64,000 nucleotides of DNA, taken from positions 17,351,324 to 17,415,323 of the forward strand of contig CM064560.1 of the NCBI GenBank assembly GCA_032716605.1, written 5' to 3'. Source of the stretch: Paralithodes platypus. Lineage: Eukaryota; Arthropoda; Malacostraca; Decapoda; Lithodidae. Position numbers and translations under genes: made by a program. This document shows, piece by piece, positions 40,549-51,200 of this stretch (the stretch's first letter is position 1; the number at the start of each line of letters is the position of its first letter). The notes below the pieces were generated by a model. That model was not told the origin of the DNA and ran no database searches. It was given only the letters and a program-made list of their open reading frames with translations.

Positions 40549-40761
40549 TTAACCCTTTGAGTACCAGCGACGTGTTATATTTTGTTCTAGCTATATTTAG
40601 ACGATATTATGAAGCTTTGGAAGGATCTGTGGTAGTTAAAAGGGTTGGTTGAGATAGTTTGAAGCCCTATTATTGCTAGAGGTCCTTCCTAAGCTGAATA
40701 ACATCGTCTACTAGTTCCCAGAATAGGATGAAAAGGATGTCACTGGTAATGGACGAGTTAA
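40549..40761. mobile_element. F1 fold-back element
   Basis: TTAACCCTTTGAGTACCAGC to TGTCACTGGTAATGGACGAG + TTAA, 213 bp. The arms GACGATATTATGAAGCTT and AAGCTGAATAACATCGTC pair. Confidence 0.85.
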
Positions 40762-40958
40762 TGAACTAAATAAAAGATAACTAAACAGAAACAAGCAGCT
40801 TAAAGGTACAGTACAATACACTCATATGTCTTTTATCTGGCCTTATAATTATATAGAACCTTAAACAGCAGAACGAACCTTCAAAATGTAAATATTAGAT
40901 AAAGTAATAATGAAAAGAATCCATTCAGTTCGGGTTCGCTTTTGATAACCTAATGTAC

Positions 40959-41335
40959 TTAAGGGGATGGGCCGGTTTTCTGGACTAGCCTACTTTCTCC
41001 TTCATGTTTAGCCCCATTACTTTTCACATGTTAAGATGTTTACCCCATTAGTTAGTCGATTTTAAGACCTTTCGCCCCATTTCGTCGTCAATATTTAGAC
41101 CTTTCGTGCTATTTAGGTGTCGATTTTTTTCCCTGGCGAACGATAGTGAGCCTGTAATATTGGAAGAACCGGCCTTCGGCTGGGAAATTTTTCTACCGAA
41201 AATTTTACACATTAATCTAGAAGGGGGATCTAATGGATGTTTTTTTATATTTGATAGAGGTCTAGGGAGGAAACTAGAAAAATAATGAATACTGTACATG
41301 CAAAAGGTGAACCATCCCCCCTAAGGTAGCCTACA
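40959..41335 (-). mobile_element. M3 element, reversed
   Basis: TTAAGGGGATGGGCC at the left, the core CCTGGCGAACGATAGTGAGC, and AACCATCCCCCCTAA at the right, where TTAA has decayed to CTAA. Confidence 0.75.
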
Positions 41336-41414
41336 ACCTGTGTGTGTGTGTGTGTGTGTGTGCACGGAACTGTATCGACTTGGAAGCACTACAATTTGTA
41401 TACTACAGTTTTAC

Positions 41415-41802
41415 TTAAGGGAACCCACCTCGCTTTTTTCTCTTTCTCTCCCTCTCTCTTTGGCTTGTATCCATTCGGCCCCATTCAGCCTACTGTTTTA
41501 AGACGTTTACCCCCATCCAGGTGTCAATATTTTCCTGGCGAGCGGTAGCGAGCCAGCATATATATATATTTTTGTTTTGACAGCTAGCTAAATCTGTAAA
41601 TTTTTCGATAGAAACATTTCTCCGGCGAAGCCGGAATTCTCCATACATTGCTGGCTCGCTCTCGCTCGCCAGGAAGAAATCGACACCTGGATGGGGATAT
41701 AAACGTCTTAAAACAGTTGACTGAATGGGGCCGAATGGATACAAGCCAGAGAAAGAGAGAAAAGGAGAGAAAGATAAAAAAAAACAGGTGACCCCCCCTT
41801 AA
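41415..41802 (+). mobile_element. M3' element
   Basis: TTAAGGGAACCCACCTCGCT to GGTGACCCCCCCTTAA. Central inverted pair: CTGGCGAGCGGTAGCGAGCC and GCTGGCTCGCTCTCGCTCGC. Confidence 0.8.
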
Positions 41803-42145
41803 TACTTTCCTATATCCCACACAATTATAAGCTATGTATAATTGTATATTCTTGTTACAAGTAAACGAGTGTGCTAGATGTGATATCAATCGTGCCTTAT
41901 CCTGGAGTGATCTGCAGTTTATATGATATATATTGAAGACGTAAACAAGTATATATCCCGTTTGAATATTACATGTTCTTTATTATGCTAGGACTTTAAA
42001 GGTTATCAACCTTATTGGATTATTATGCCAGCTTAAGTCAGGAAAAACGTTAAGACTGGAGCCTCTTTTCGAGAATCTCCAGTCCCTCGTGTTAAATAGT
42101 ACGTGTTCTAGGTTCTTCTATATGTGCAACATTCTAAGTTACTCA

Positions 42146-42186
<41 letters not shown>

Positions 42187-42429
42187 CTTAAAACCTCTCC
42201 TTATCATAAGTGGTTTTATTTGGTGTTGGGCGCCCCGGGGCCTAACTTGCAGCGGCATTCGAGATTTTTTTGAAAATTGTTGTTAAAACTATGGTGTACA
42301 TTATCAATATGACATGCATTAATACAATATAATGATTTTGGTATTGTCATCTAAATTACTGATAACTACACCTAGACCTGTATTTCTGAGTGAGGGGTTT
42401 ACTTTGAGCGTCAGATCAGATCAGATGAA
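41803..42429. other. Intergenic, (TA)n at 42149-42184
   Basis: Apart from the TA run and an AAACCTCTCC..TTAT segment I see no gene and no recognised repeat. Confidence 0.5.
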
Positions 42430-43675
42430 GTATTGAGGGATAAGCCTTTACAACGGCACCTTGTATCTACATTCTACTTTTCCTATTGTCCATAGCAGCG
42501 ATTGTGGACGGCCATCGCTCTCTTCTTCAAACTATCAACTCCGGTGTTCCTCAGGGTTCTGTCCTGTCCTCAGTTATCTTTCAAATATTCATTAATGATC
42601 TCAACTGTACCTCCAGTTCCATCCACTCATATGCTCATGACTCTACTTTACACTATTCAACTAGTTTACACAATCCACTCATATGCTCATTACTCTACTT
42701 TACACTATTCAACTAGTTTACACAATCCACTCATATGCTCATGACTCTACTTTACACTATTCAACTAGTTTACACAATCCACTCATATGCTCATGACTCT
42801 ACTTTACACTATTCAACTAGTTTACACAATCCACTCATATGCTCATGACTCTACTTTACACTATTCAACTAGTTTACACAATCCACTCATATGCTCATGA
42901 CTCTACTTTACACTATTCAACTAGTTTACACAATCCACTCATATGCTCATGACTCTACTTTACACTATTCAACTAGTTTTTCACAATAACCCAGCATGTA
43001 AAGATCGACTCACATGATGATGCCATAGCACACTTATCTTCTGATCTATTAACTATTTCCGACTGGGGCAGAGAAAGTCTTGTTACTTTCAATGCTTCCA
43101 AAACCCAATTTCTCCATCTATCTACCCATCAAGACATTCCACACCTCTATCCCTTTTATTTCAACAATACACAAATCAACCCTTCATCTTCTCTAAGTAT
43201 TCTTGATGTTTCTTTTTCTTCTGACCTTTTTTTTTGGAAAGATCATATTACCACTCTTGGTAAAACAGCTTCCCATAAGTCAGGTGTGCTCTACTATCTA
43301 TGTGGGTTCTTCACCCCAGCACAGCTTCTTGCTCTGTATTGGGCCACAGTGCGCCCATGTATCGAGTATTGTTTACATGTGTGGGGAGGTTCCACCCATA
43401 TTGCATTTCTAGCAAAGTACACCCCTATTCTGTCCAACTCTCTTACCCAAGAGTGAACCGTTTTCGCATTTTTTTTCTACTCAACAAGTAAGCTATGGAA
43501 CTTTGTCCCTCAACCTGTCTTTCCCTCATCCTATTACTTAAACTGCTTTAAGCTCCGTGTGTCCACCCATTTTTACTCTAACTCACCTAGAATTTGGCAC
43601 TCTATCACTCTTTAAACTTTAAGGCAGACACTTGTTCCAGGCAGTTTGGCTTTTGTCACCTTCATTCACATAAAA
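42430..43675 (+). pseudogene. CR1/Jockey-like LINE reverse transcriptase with internal minisatellite
   Basis: Encodes NSGVPQGSVLSSVIFQIFIN and then DLNCTSSSIHSYAHDSTLHY, where the expected YADD catalytic box reads YAHD. After the array it continues with SDWGRESLVTFNASKTQFLH, WKDHITTLGKTASHKSG and FFTPAQLLALYWATVRPCIE, ending in the family's 3' UTR (CAGTTTGGCTTTTGTCACCT). It is the same family as 11585-12250, in opposite orientation. Confidence 0.8.
42623..42988. repeat. 52-bp minisatellite, about seven units, within RT codons
   Basis: The unit CCACTCATATGCTCATGACT + CTACTTTACACTATTCAACT + AGTTTACACAAT repeats. It includes the codons of the RT catalytic box (SYAHDSTLHY). Confidence 0.93.
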
Positions 43676-43769
43676 AAAGTAGGAAATGTTAGTAATAATA
43701 ATTGAACCTTGAGTACAACAAGAAGCAATATGTGTTACTCTTAATAATCTTGACTGGCAATGCATAATA

Positions 43770-44098
43770 TTAACCCCTCCTGTACCAGAGGGTATTACTA
43801 TAAAATTAATGTAACCTCCAGTACCAAGCATTGTGGCCAAAATGGCTTCAGAATCGAGAGAGAGTATCCTCTCACCCCGAAAGCTGGACGAGTACTGAGC
43901 CAGCTCGCTCGTCGTGGCTCGTGGGACCTTAGATACACTCTGAGAAGTGTTGCCAAGGTCTCAAAGCAGTGTTTACAAGTCATGGTGCCAGGTACAGCTC
44001 AGTACAAGGATCGATTATTACTGACGTACGGCGCTGGTACTAGAGAGTTACTTTTTATACTGTCGGCCATTGTACGTCGCTGGTACAGTAAGGGTTAA
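43770..44098. mobile_element. F1L element (329 bp)
   Basis: TTAACCCCTCCTGTACCAGA to GTCGCTGGTACAGTAAGGGT + TAA. Reverse-complement similarity to 26286-26614 along its length, and the same total length. Confidence 0.8.
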
Positions 44099-44124
44099 GG
44101 ACAATATTAGTAATTGTTTATTAC

Positions 44125-44339
44125 TTAACCCTTTGAGTACCAGCGACGTGTGTTATCTTTAATTCTAGCTATATTATGACTATATTATGCAGCTTAGGAA
44201 GGATCTGCGATAGTTAAAAGGATTGGTTGAGATAGTTTGAAGCCTTATTATTGCTAGAGGTCCTTCTTAAGCTGAATTAAATTATCTAATAGTTGCCAGA
44301 AGAGGATGAAAAGGACGCCCCTGGTACTGTACGGGTTAA
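44125..44339. mobile_element. F1 fold-back element
   Basis: TTAACCCTTTGAGTACCAGC to GCCCCTGGTACTGTACGGGT + TAA, 215 bp. Confidence 0.87.
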
Positions 44340-44537
44340 TTGATAAATACCAAAATGCATAACATAACCTCTTGCAAACCATAAAATTAATAAATTAATT
44401 AATAACCAACAATAAATGCATCTGTATTATTTAATTTAAGTTCATTTTAATAGGTAGGTGATCCTACACGAGTACAAAGTTGTATAATAGATATAAAGAT
44501 TATATTGTGTAATGATAGAGAAAACGCACTGTCAAGA

Positions 44538-45179
44538 TTAACCCTTTGAGTACCAGCGACGTGGGTTATATTTTATTCTAGCTTTATTTAGATGATATTA
44601 GGCAGCTTAGGAAGGATCTGTCGTAGTAAAAAGGGTTGTTGTTGTTGTTGTTGTTCCCCAAGCTGCCTGGCCGAACAGCCCCAAGGCCCCGAGCAAGGCC
44701 AAGACCATAACCGAGCGCCCCCACAGAACCCTCCCTGCCGACCACAATAAAGCCTGGGCGACCGAAGCCACTCCATGGCGGGGAGCTGAGGAGGGTGCGG
44801 AAACGCCCGGGAAACCAAAGCCCCACCCAGGGCCCTGTGCCCCTCACCAATTATGAAGAGAAAGTTGAGGGGCAAAGGAAAAATGTGACGCTTTGGCTTC
44901 CAATCTTGGTAGATTGGGAGGTCAATCCACGGAAGAGACGCCGTCACTTGAGATCTAGAAAATATATAAGTAAAAGGAACAGTCAGAGTAAGCATTGGGT
45001 ATGGCAGAGATCGCTCAGTTCTCACTCTGATACACCAGCCCATCACCAAAGTAAAAAGGGTTGGTTGAGATAGTTTGAAGCCTTATTATTGCTATAGGTC
45101 CTTCCTAAGCTGAATAAAATCTGCTAATAGTTGCCAGAATATGATACAAAAAAGACGCCCCTGGTACTGAACGGGTTAA
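44538..45179. mobile_element. F1 element split by the 412-bp SINE-like element
   Basis: TTAACCCTTTGAGTACCAGC to GCCCCTGGTACTGAACGGGT + TAA. Removing 44638-45062 leaves an ordinary F1 nearly identical to the neighbour at 44125-44339. Confidence 0.88.
44638..45049 (-). mobile_element. 412-bp SINE-like element, copy 2, 13-bp TSD
   Basis: Flanked by AGTAAAAAGGGTT at 44625-44637 and 45050-45062. The minus strand reads GGTGATGGGCTGGTGTATCA at its start and CAGGCAGCTTGGGGAA plus (AAC)n at its end. The target duplication and tail prove retroposition. The final 70 bp or so are shared with the LINE at 13786-17757. The GC-rich centre (CCATGGAGTGGCTTCGG) is unlike any small RNA I recognise. Confidence 0.85.
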
Positions 45180-45277
45180 TGAAACTCGATATATTTGGTT
45201 GTGATAATAAATAAGTGTGTGTTATGATGCAACAATTCACAACTACCGGTTTATTTTATGATTGTGATACCAGACAC

Positions 45278-45494
45278 TAAAGCCGCTGTCACACGAGCGC
45301 TTTTTCCGTCAATTTTCCATGAGAAAGTTTTTTCTCGTATTATTTCGGGACTTTTTCGCACTGGTATCAGTAACTAGACTGAAGGTAGATTATGTTAGGC
45401 GGCTGAATTCTGATAAAGTGTAATTTTTGAAGCTGCCAGACCATAATTGCCCGTAAAAATTGCTCGAAAAATGGCTCGTGTGACTCCGGCTTAA
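45278..45494. mobile_element. M4 element
   Basis: AAAGCCGCTGTCACACGAGC to GGCTCGTGTGACTCCGGCTT + AA. Inner block TTTTCCGTCAATTTTCCATG. Confidence 0.75.
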
Positions 45495-45499
45495 GAAAG

Positions 45500-45740
45500 A
45501 GTGATATAGTTATTTAGACTCTCTTTCTTTTCAGCTGACGAAAATTTGAATATCTTAGCAGCTCATTTATCGATACTTAATGGGAGAATATGAAACGACT
45601 AGGTCTCTGCATCATAATAAGACCGAGTTTATATAATCAGCAGCCTATTTCACTCACTACAACATCTTCAAATAAACGCAGGAATCTTAATGGGAACTTT
45701 GCAATTTTCCGTCAGTTGAAAAGAAACCGATTATAGTTAT
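45500..45740. mobile_element. M5 element
   Basis: TTTCTTTTCAGCTGACGAAA at the left pairs with TTTTCCGTCAGTTGAAAAGA + AACCGATTATAG at the right. The inner GCAGCTCATTTATCGATACT matches the flank of the 27-bp array. Confidence 0.65.
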
Positions 45741-45828
45741 ATTTGCACCATTGTGTTACCCCGTAAGTCTACTTCACTTATTAAAACATTGGTATGAAAT
45801 ATCCAAGCAAGAACATTGGTAACTGCCT

Positions 45829-46222
45829 TTAAGGGGGGGTCACTGCCTTTAAGGGGGGTCACTGGCTTTTTTTTTTATCTCTCTTTCCCTGGCTTGTATC
45901 CATTCGGCCCCATTCAGCCAACTGTTTTCAGACGTTTATCCCCATCCAGGTGTCGATTTCTTCCTGGCGAGCGATGGCGAGCCAGCAATATATGGAGAAA
46001 TCCGGCTTCGCTGGAGAAATTTTCTATCGAAAAGTGTACAAATTTACCTTGCTGTCAAAACAAAAATATATATATATGCTGGCTCGCTACCGCTCGCCAG
46101 GAAAATATTGACACCTGGATGGGGGTAAACGTCTTAAAACAGTAGGCTGAATGGGGCCAAATGGATACAAGCCAAAGAGAGAGGGAGAGAAAGAGAAAAA
46201 AAGTGAGTTGGGCTCCCTTAAA
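45829..46222 (-). mobile_element. M3' element, reversed
   Basis: TTAAGGGGGGGTCACTG, with a 20-bp duplication of this end (second TTAA at 45849), to AGTGAGTTGGGCTCCCTTAA. Central pair CTGGCGAGCGATGGCGAGCC and GCTGGCTCGCTACCGCTCGC. Confidence 0.8.
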
Positions 46223-46272
46223 CCATTTCCAAAATAATTGCAAAACATATGTGATAGATTTTCAGTCTACTG

Positions 46273-46488
46273 TTAACCTTTTCAGTACATGATGATGCTT
46301 TTCTTCCTTATAATGTGGCTATCAGTAATCTATATTATTGAGCTTGGGAAGGACGTGTGGGAGTCTGGGGGTTCATTCAGATACATTGAACCTCTTCTTG
46401 TTCCTAAAGAGCCTTCCCAAGCTGAGTAAAACCGACTGGTGTTAGTGAGTATAAAGTGACAGAGCATCATCGTATACTGAAGGGATAT
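46273..46488. mobile_element. F1 element, diverged
   Basis: TTAACCTTTTCAGTACATGA to CATCGTATACTGAAGGG. The arms ATTGAGCTTGGGAAGGACGT and GCCTTCCCAAGCTGAGTAAA pair. Confidence 0.75.
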
Positions 46489-46731
46489 ATTATATAAGCA
46501 TAATTCCTCAATATTACATTACCGTACCTATATCAAACAAATTTCCCTGATCGCATAAAAGTATCTAAATAATGAATATGAATTATGGTGCGCAATAATG
46601 AATACAAATATATGTTACTGTCCTTCTTTCATTTAAACTTAATGAGTCTGAGAGAGAGAGAGAGAGTGAGTGAGTGAGAGTCAAGGTGCGAAATGAAAGC
46701 CGATTCCTTTCTTTTTAGTCTTTATTGTTGT

Positions 46732-46800
46732 GGAGGTGTGGTGGAGTGGTCATGCCATTGGAATAGTAATCCAATGGCCACGGGTTCGAATCCCGATGTA
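46732..46800 (+). mobile_element. tRNA-derived SINE head
   Basis: GTGGTGGAGTGGTCATGCC (A box) and CGGGTTCGAATCCCG (B box with a perfect T stem), with an anticodon-like hairpin CCATTGG/CCAATGG. There is no matching acceptor stem (GGAGGTG faces ATGTATC), so it is a SINE head rather than a tRNA gene. Confidence 0.6.
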
Positions 46801-47239
46801 TCAATGGGAAGATATTATTGGGATGGAATTTGTGCTGTACCTGGTATCAGGTGCCTGCTGGCTATAATAGCCGCCAAGTCACAAGGAATCCATGGCGTCA
46901 GGCGAAGTTCCACAAGGCCCCAGCCAGAGATGCCCAGGAATGTCAGTCGGAACAGGTGGAGGAAACCGGAGGAGGGCTGAAGTCCCCAGATATGTCCACG
47001 ACTAGGGCAACAACCACAACGCCCCACGCCCCCTCCCTCTGTCACCTTGAATACATGGGACTGACCAGCTGATCCACCTGTAATGCAAACTGAGCAGTCC
47101 ACGATATGCGGGACGGCGAGACCAAAAAAGCAGCTCTCATATTCCGCCTCCAGAAATCTTCCCCTAAACCATTCCTGAAATTTTTCACCCAGCCTCACCC
47201 CCCCCCCTCCATCCCACCCAGAGAACACCCCGACTCACC

Positions 47240-48330
47240 ACAGTAGAATAAAAAAAGAGACAGAAGAACCTTCCGCCGACGATTTCCCCCTGGCCGAACT
47301 CTCTGATGAACTTGACCAAATGGCCATTAACCCGGGAACGGCAAGAACACTCTTAAGAGGTTTTGGTGGGCACGGGCGAGGACCCTCTTAAGAGGTAAGG
47401 CCTAAAAAAAACTTTTAAAAGGCCCCAGTAGCACTTAAAACAAATGAAATGGTTATTAAGTGAGATCATTCCCCTCCATACCTCGTATCACTACTCCACA
47501 TCTGTCAAAATCCCCTCCTTCCCCCCCCCCCCCTTCAATTATCACCTATTTTTCCAGTTATTCCCTTATTCATTGGTATATTTTCATGTAAACATCTCCA
47601 GGCCGGTTCCATTGTGTTGTCATATGTGACTATCGAGTGTGTTGCGGAAGGTAGGGTGTGGGTGAATGAGTCAGTCAAACTTGAGGCCTCGTGAGCGGAG
47701 GGTCTGGCTCGCTCTGCTCCACAATGCATGAATAGACCGGCCGACTATAATTCGCGATTTTGACCATCCAATCACTATTCCCACTTGTTTTATTGTTGTT
47801 ACATTTTACTATCTTCATATTAAGCGTAAAATAGGCGCATTTGAATAAGTAATAACGATATTTATCGTAAAATGATGATTATAGGCAGGAATGGAGCTTA
47901 ATATTGCTGCCCAGAAGTGTGGTGTTCACTACACCCTGCGCGCGCTCGCCGGGTTAAAGACAACAAGGATCCTTCGGAGACCCAGGGGGATTTTTTAAAA
48001 GCGCCCTGTTGACGGTGATGTTAGCGGGGACTGCCAGCAGTGCCTTCAAGTCACTTGTGTATACCAAGGTGAAAATCATGGGACTGCGGGTGAGATTCCT
48101 GGTTGATAACCTACAGGCGCCGCCAGTTCGTGTCCGTAGGCCTACACCAGGTTTTATAACGAGCACCGAGAGATGTTCGGTGTACTCCAGGCCTCTCCCA
48201 TAAACTTAATCGGGGTGGGATATGAGGCCCTCACGCTAAAAGGTGAAACTCGCCCCGTAGAGGTCACAACACCAGAACCCTCAGCCAAATCCACCCACCC
48301 ACTCATTCAAGTCAATGTGTGATCTTACCT
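47240..48330 (+). pseudogene. Unidentified coding remnant (retroelement ORF1-like?) split by T620 copy C
   Basis: Upstream of the T620 copy a frame reads ETEEPSADDFPLAELSDELD, and taking out the element continues it as IKDNKDPSETQGDFLKAP. Further on, other frames give AGTASSAFKSLVYTKVKIMG and FYNEHREMFGVLQASPINLI. I do not recognise a family. The acidic start and the shifted frames suggest a decayed LINE ORF1 or gag. Confidence 0.4.
47327..47957 (-). mobile_element. T620 element, copy C (631 bp)
   Basis: TTAACCCGGGAACGGCAAGA at the left and GCGCTCGCCGGGTTAA at the right, reversed relative to copy A. The ends are flanked by TTAA. Confidence 0.8.
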
Positions 48331-48475
48331 GCCGTGATGCCAGCACGCATCAACGACATCAGAGTCGCGAATATTTCTAATAATCTTGTAACATTGCCTA
48401 AAGATCTAGTCATTGGTGACTTGGAGACGTTCTATGACACTCCAGTGCTGCCTAACACCGCCAACACAACTATAG

Positions 48476-48935
48476 GTTTGAGTCCCAGAGGGAAGAATGA
48501 AAACCTAATATTTAATAGTGGCCCCGAAATCATTGACGATATGCCTATTAGTATAATAGTCTCCTTTCAAGCACCCGCGGTCAGCTTGTTTGAAACACCC
48601 GCCTCAGGGGAAAGAGTACTACATCATAAGTGTAACGCTAATTCTCTTATGGAATCGTCTTTATGATTGGGTACTCACTCCGAAAAAACTTCGTAAAAAA
48701 GAAAAAGAAAAAAGAACTTAAAATTTGTTATATTAAGGCTTTCCAACTCGTGGAAGTCTTTTGTGGATTCTACCTGAGATGCTGAACCAAGCGGCGCCAT
48801 TCTCCCTTCAATGATATATCAAGATTAAACTCAAGACATCAACAAATGGGAAGGGAAGGGAGAGCCCTACATCGTCAATGATTTCGGGGCCACTACTAAA
48901 TATTAGGTTTTCATTCTTCCCTCTGGGACTCAAAC
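48476..48935. repeat. Inverted repeat, arms of about 65 bp
   Basis: GAGTCCCAGAGGGAAGAATG...AATCATTGACGAT (48480-48545) recurs inverted at 48867-48934 (ATCGTCAATGATTTCGGGGC...CTCTGGGACTC). The loop is about 320 bp. Confidence 0.8.
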
Positions 48936-49244
48936 TTATAATTTATTAGTGGCCACTCCATCATTGACGATATGCCTGATATCTCAAGTCTGGAGGGGGA
49001 CATTCGTGACAATATCAAAACCTATAACAAAATACCATAGGTAGAGAAAAAGAACCATATAACAAACTTAAGTCGTTATTGTTTACATACAATAATATAG
49101 AAAAAATGGAAAGGGAAGCAGTACTTTAATTCGAAGAAGAGCTGCTTAATAGTAACCATACAGGTACATATGTTAAAGAATATCACATTGAGATTCAATA
49201 AAATTTATAATTAATATCCTATAGTTGCAACTATGATAGATATC
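48936..49244. other. No gene recognised
   Basis: AT-rich sequence to the right end of the DIRS-like element. A second partial copy of ATTGACGATATGCCT lies at 48961-48980. Confidence 0.4.
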
Positions 49245-51200
49245 TTATAAAAAATAAAAATAAATTTTTGAACTGTATAACCAGCTTGACTTATCAAGTA
49301 TCACAGCTCGTGAACTTATCACATAGTCCGGCGGAGGGTCTAGGGGTCCTGAGCTCTCCAGCAACCCCCCCCTCCCCCCCTCCTCCTTTTCACCATTAAG
49401 ATTAAACTTAACTTTAGTAGCACACAGACCAACTAGACCCTCTGGCGTAAGGCCACACGGGTAAAATTTTGGTTTATCCAAAGCCACAGACAGGTATCGC
49501 GTCATGAAAGTATGATTGGAAGCCCACAACTTAGTGTTAAAGTGTTATCAATTGAGTAATTTTTCAAAATCGTAAAGAGACTGCCCATTTTCTGATGTCG
49601 TGGGCCCTTCCCACTACACCAGGATTACTTTCACGAATTACATCTACGAGCAAAGAAGCCAATTTTCTTCTTGTGACGCGATCACCTGTCTGTACTATCG
49701 ACCCATAAAGCTCCCTGCTGTTGGGGCTGAGAAACCCTCATAAACTTTATTAAAGCTTGAACAGGGCATAAGACATGGTGTGTAATCCCGTGTTTTAGTT
49801 CCGGGACCGTAAACTCAGAAAACACATGATCACTATGTTCGTTTTTGGCAACAAACGTGGGAGATGGAGCAATTTGTAAATTCTCATTGAGTCTCCCAAA
49901 CCTGAGGCAATTAGGTTCGTTGCTCATCGCCGCCAGCTCAGACACCCTGTTACCTGTGGTCAAAGCCATAAGGAACACAGCCTTCTTTAACCCATCAAGT
50001 GCGGGTAGACTCTTAAGAGTTTTACCGTTCCACTGCGGGAAGACTCTTATGATCCCAGGCCTAAAAAAACACACATTTAAACCACCCCAGTGGCAATTGA
50101 TTTTTTGTTTATTTTTTTATTTTTTATTTTTGTTTGCCCCTTGGCCATGCCAAATATCACTCCTCCACATCCCCCCTTCCCCCCCTTCATTTATCACCTA
50201 TTTTCCCTGTTATTCCCTTATTCTTAGGTATATTTTCGTGCTAACAATAGCGAGTTGCTAGCAGGGTGTGGTCATATGTGTTACCAAGCGTGAGAAAGAG
50301 AAAGAGATAAGGAGAGAGACGTCAGTGTCGCTCCAGGCATCGTGAAAGGTAGATGTTGGCCAAGCTGGCTCACACTTGATTTATGTAACTCTCGCTCTCA
50401 TTTCGCGATTTTGAGCAGCCAAACACTGTTTCCACTTGTTTTATTGTTGTAACAGGTTAATATCTTCATATTAAACGTAAAATAGGCGCAAATGGATAAG
50501 TATTAATGATATTTATGGTAAGATAACAATTTTAGTGACAGGAAACAGTGAAATAGGTCCTCACAGGGCTATGGTGTAATTTCCCCCCCCCCCCCCCCTA
50601 CGCACTTCTTAGGTTAATAATGAGTCAAAATCCGGCGCACGATTATACTTGCGCAAATGAAGCAAAGACAAAGCTTTGTCAAGTGACCAGGTAGCATGAG
50701 CTGACGGGGTGGTGGGCGAAGCTTGAAACATGCCCTCATGAACCCTTTCTCCTCCGCCTGCGGTATAGATAGACCTGTTAGGTCATAAAAAGGTGTTCTA
50801 ATAGCAGACAGATGATTCTTCAGTGTAACTACAGATTGGTGTTTTTGTTTAAACAAATAGTCCAAATACTGTACTTGAAAACCAAAGCTACTGATGCATC
50901 AGTTTGTGCCGTTTCTACTATCCAGGTTGTGAAAGACTTCCAATGCGATTGATATTGTTTCCTGGTAGACATAGTATACTGATTAAGGAATTTATTAGTA
51001 ACGCTCTCTCCATACGGAGTTAACCATTTGGCATTCTGAATGTCCAAAAGGCAAAAGTCAGCGAGGTCTCTAGGTTGCCAATTGTCTCCAAGTGGAAGTA
51101 CGAGATCGGGAGCGACACCGGGTTCTCGCACCACATTTTCAACTGGTAGTACCACACCTGAGCCGGCCATAGAGGCGCGATCATCGAGACTAAGCCCCGG
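49245..51200 (-). pseudogene. DIRS-like tyrosine recombinase (broken)
   Basis: Three frames carry it. 50614-50865 has SVVTLKNHLSAIRTPFYDLT (core-binding domain). 49682-50074 has FLMALTTGNRVSELAAM with the first catalytic Arg, and HHVLCPVQALIKFMRVS. 49560-49680 has GRAHDIRKWAVSL, the HxxR box. 49245-49529 has WASNHTFMTRYLSVAL, whose Tyr is the likely nucleophile. The frame changes after the HxxR box and at the T620 D site. Confidence 0.8.
49987..50617 (-). mobile_element. T620 element, copy D, inside the recombinase
   Basis: TTAACCCATCAAGTGCGGGT at the left and TACGCACTTCTTAGGTTAA at the right, 631 bp. Taking it out with one TTAA joins the codons for DFDSLL to KKAVFLMAL, a continuous recombinase segment. 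The target duplication is therefore exactly TTAA. Confidence 0.87.

Noticed and set aside
46732..46800. Possible tRNA gene with good A and B boxes
   Set aside because: No 7-bp acceptor stem can be formed and SINE-like sequence follows. The heads at 251, 351, 12318 and 13300 fail in the same way.
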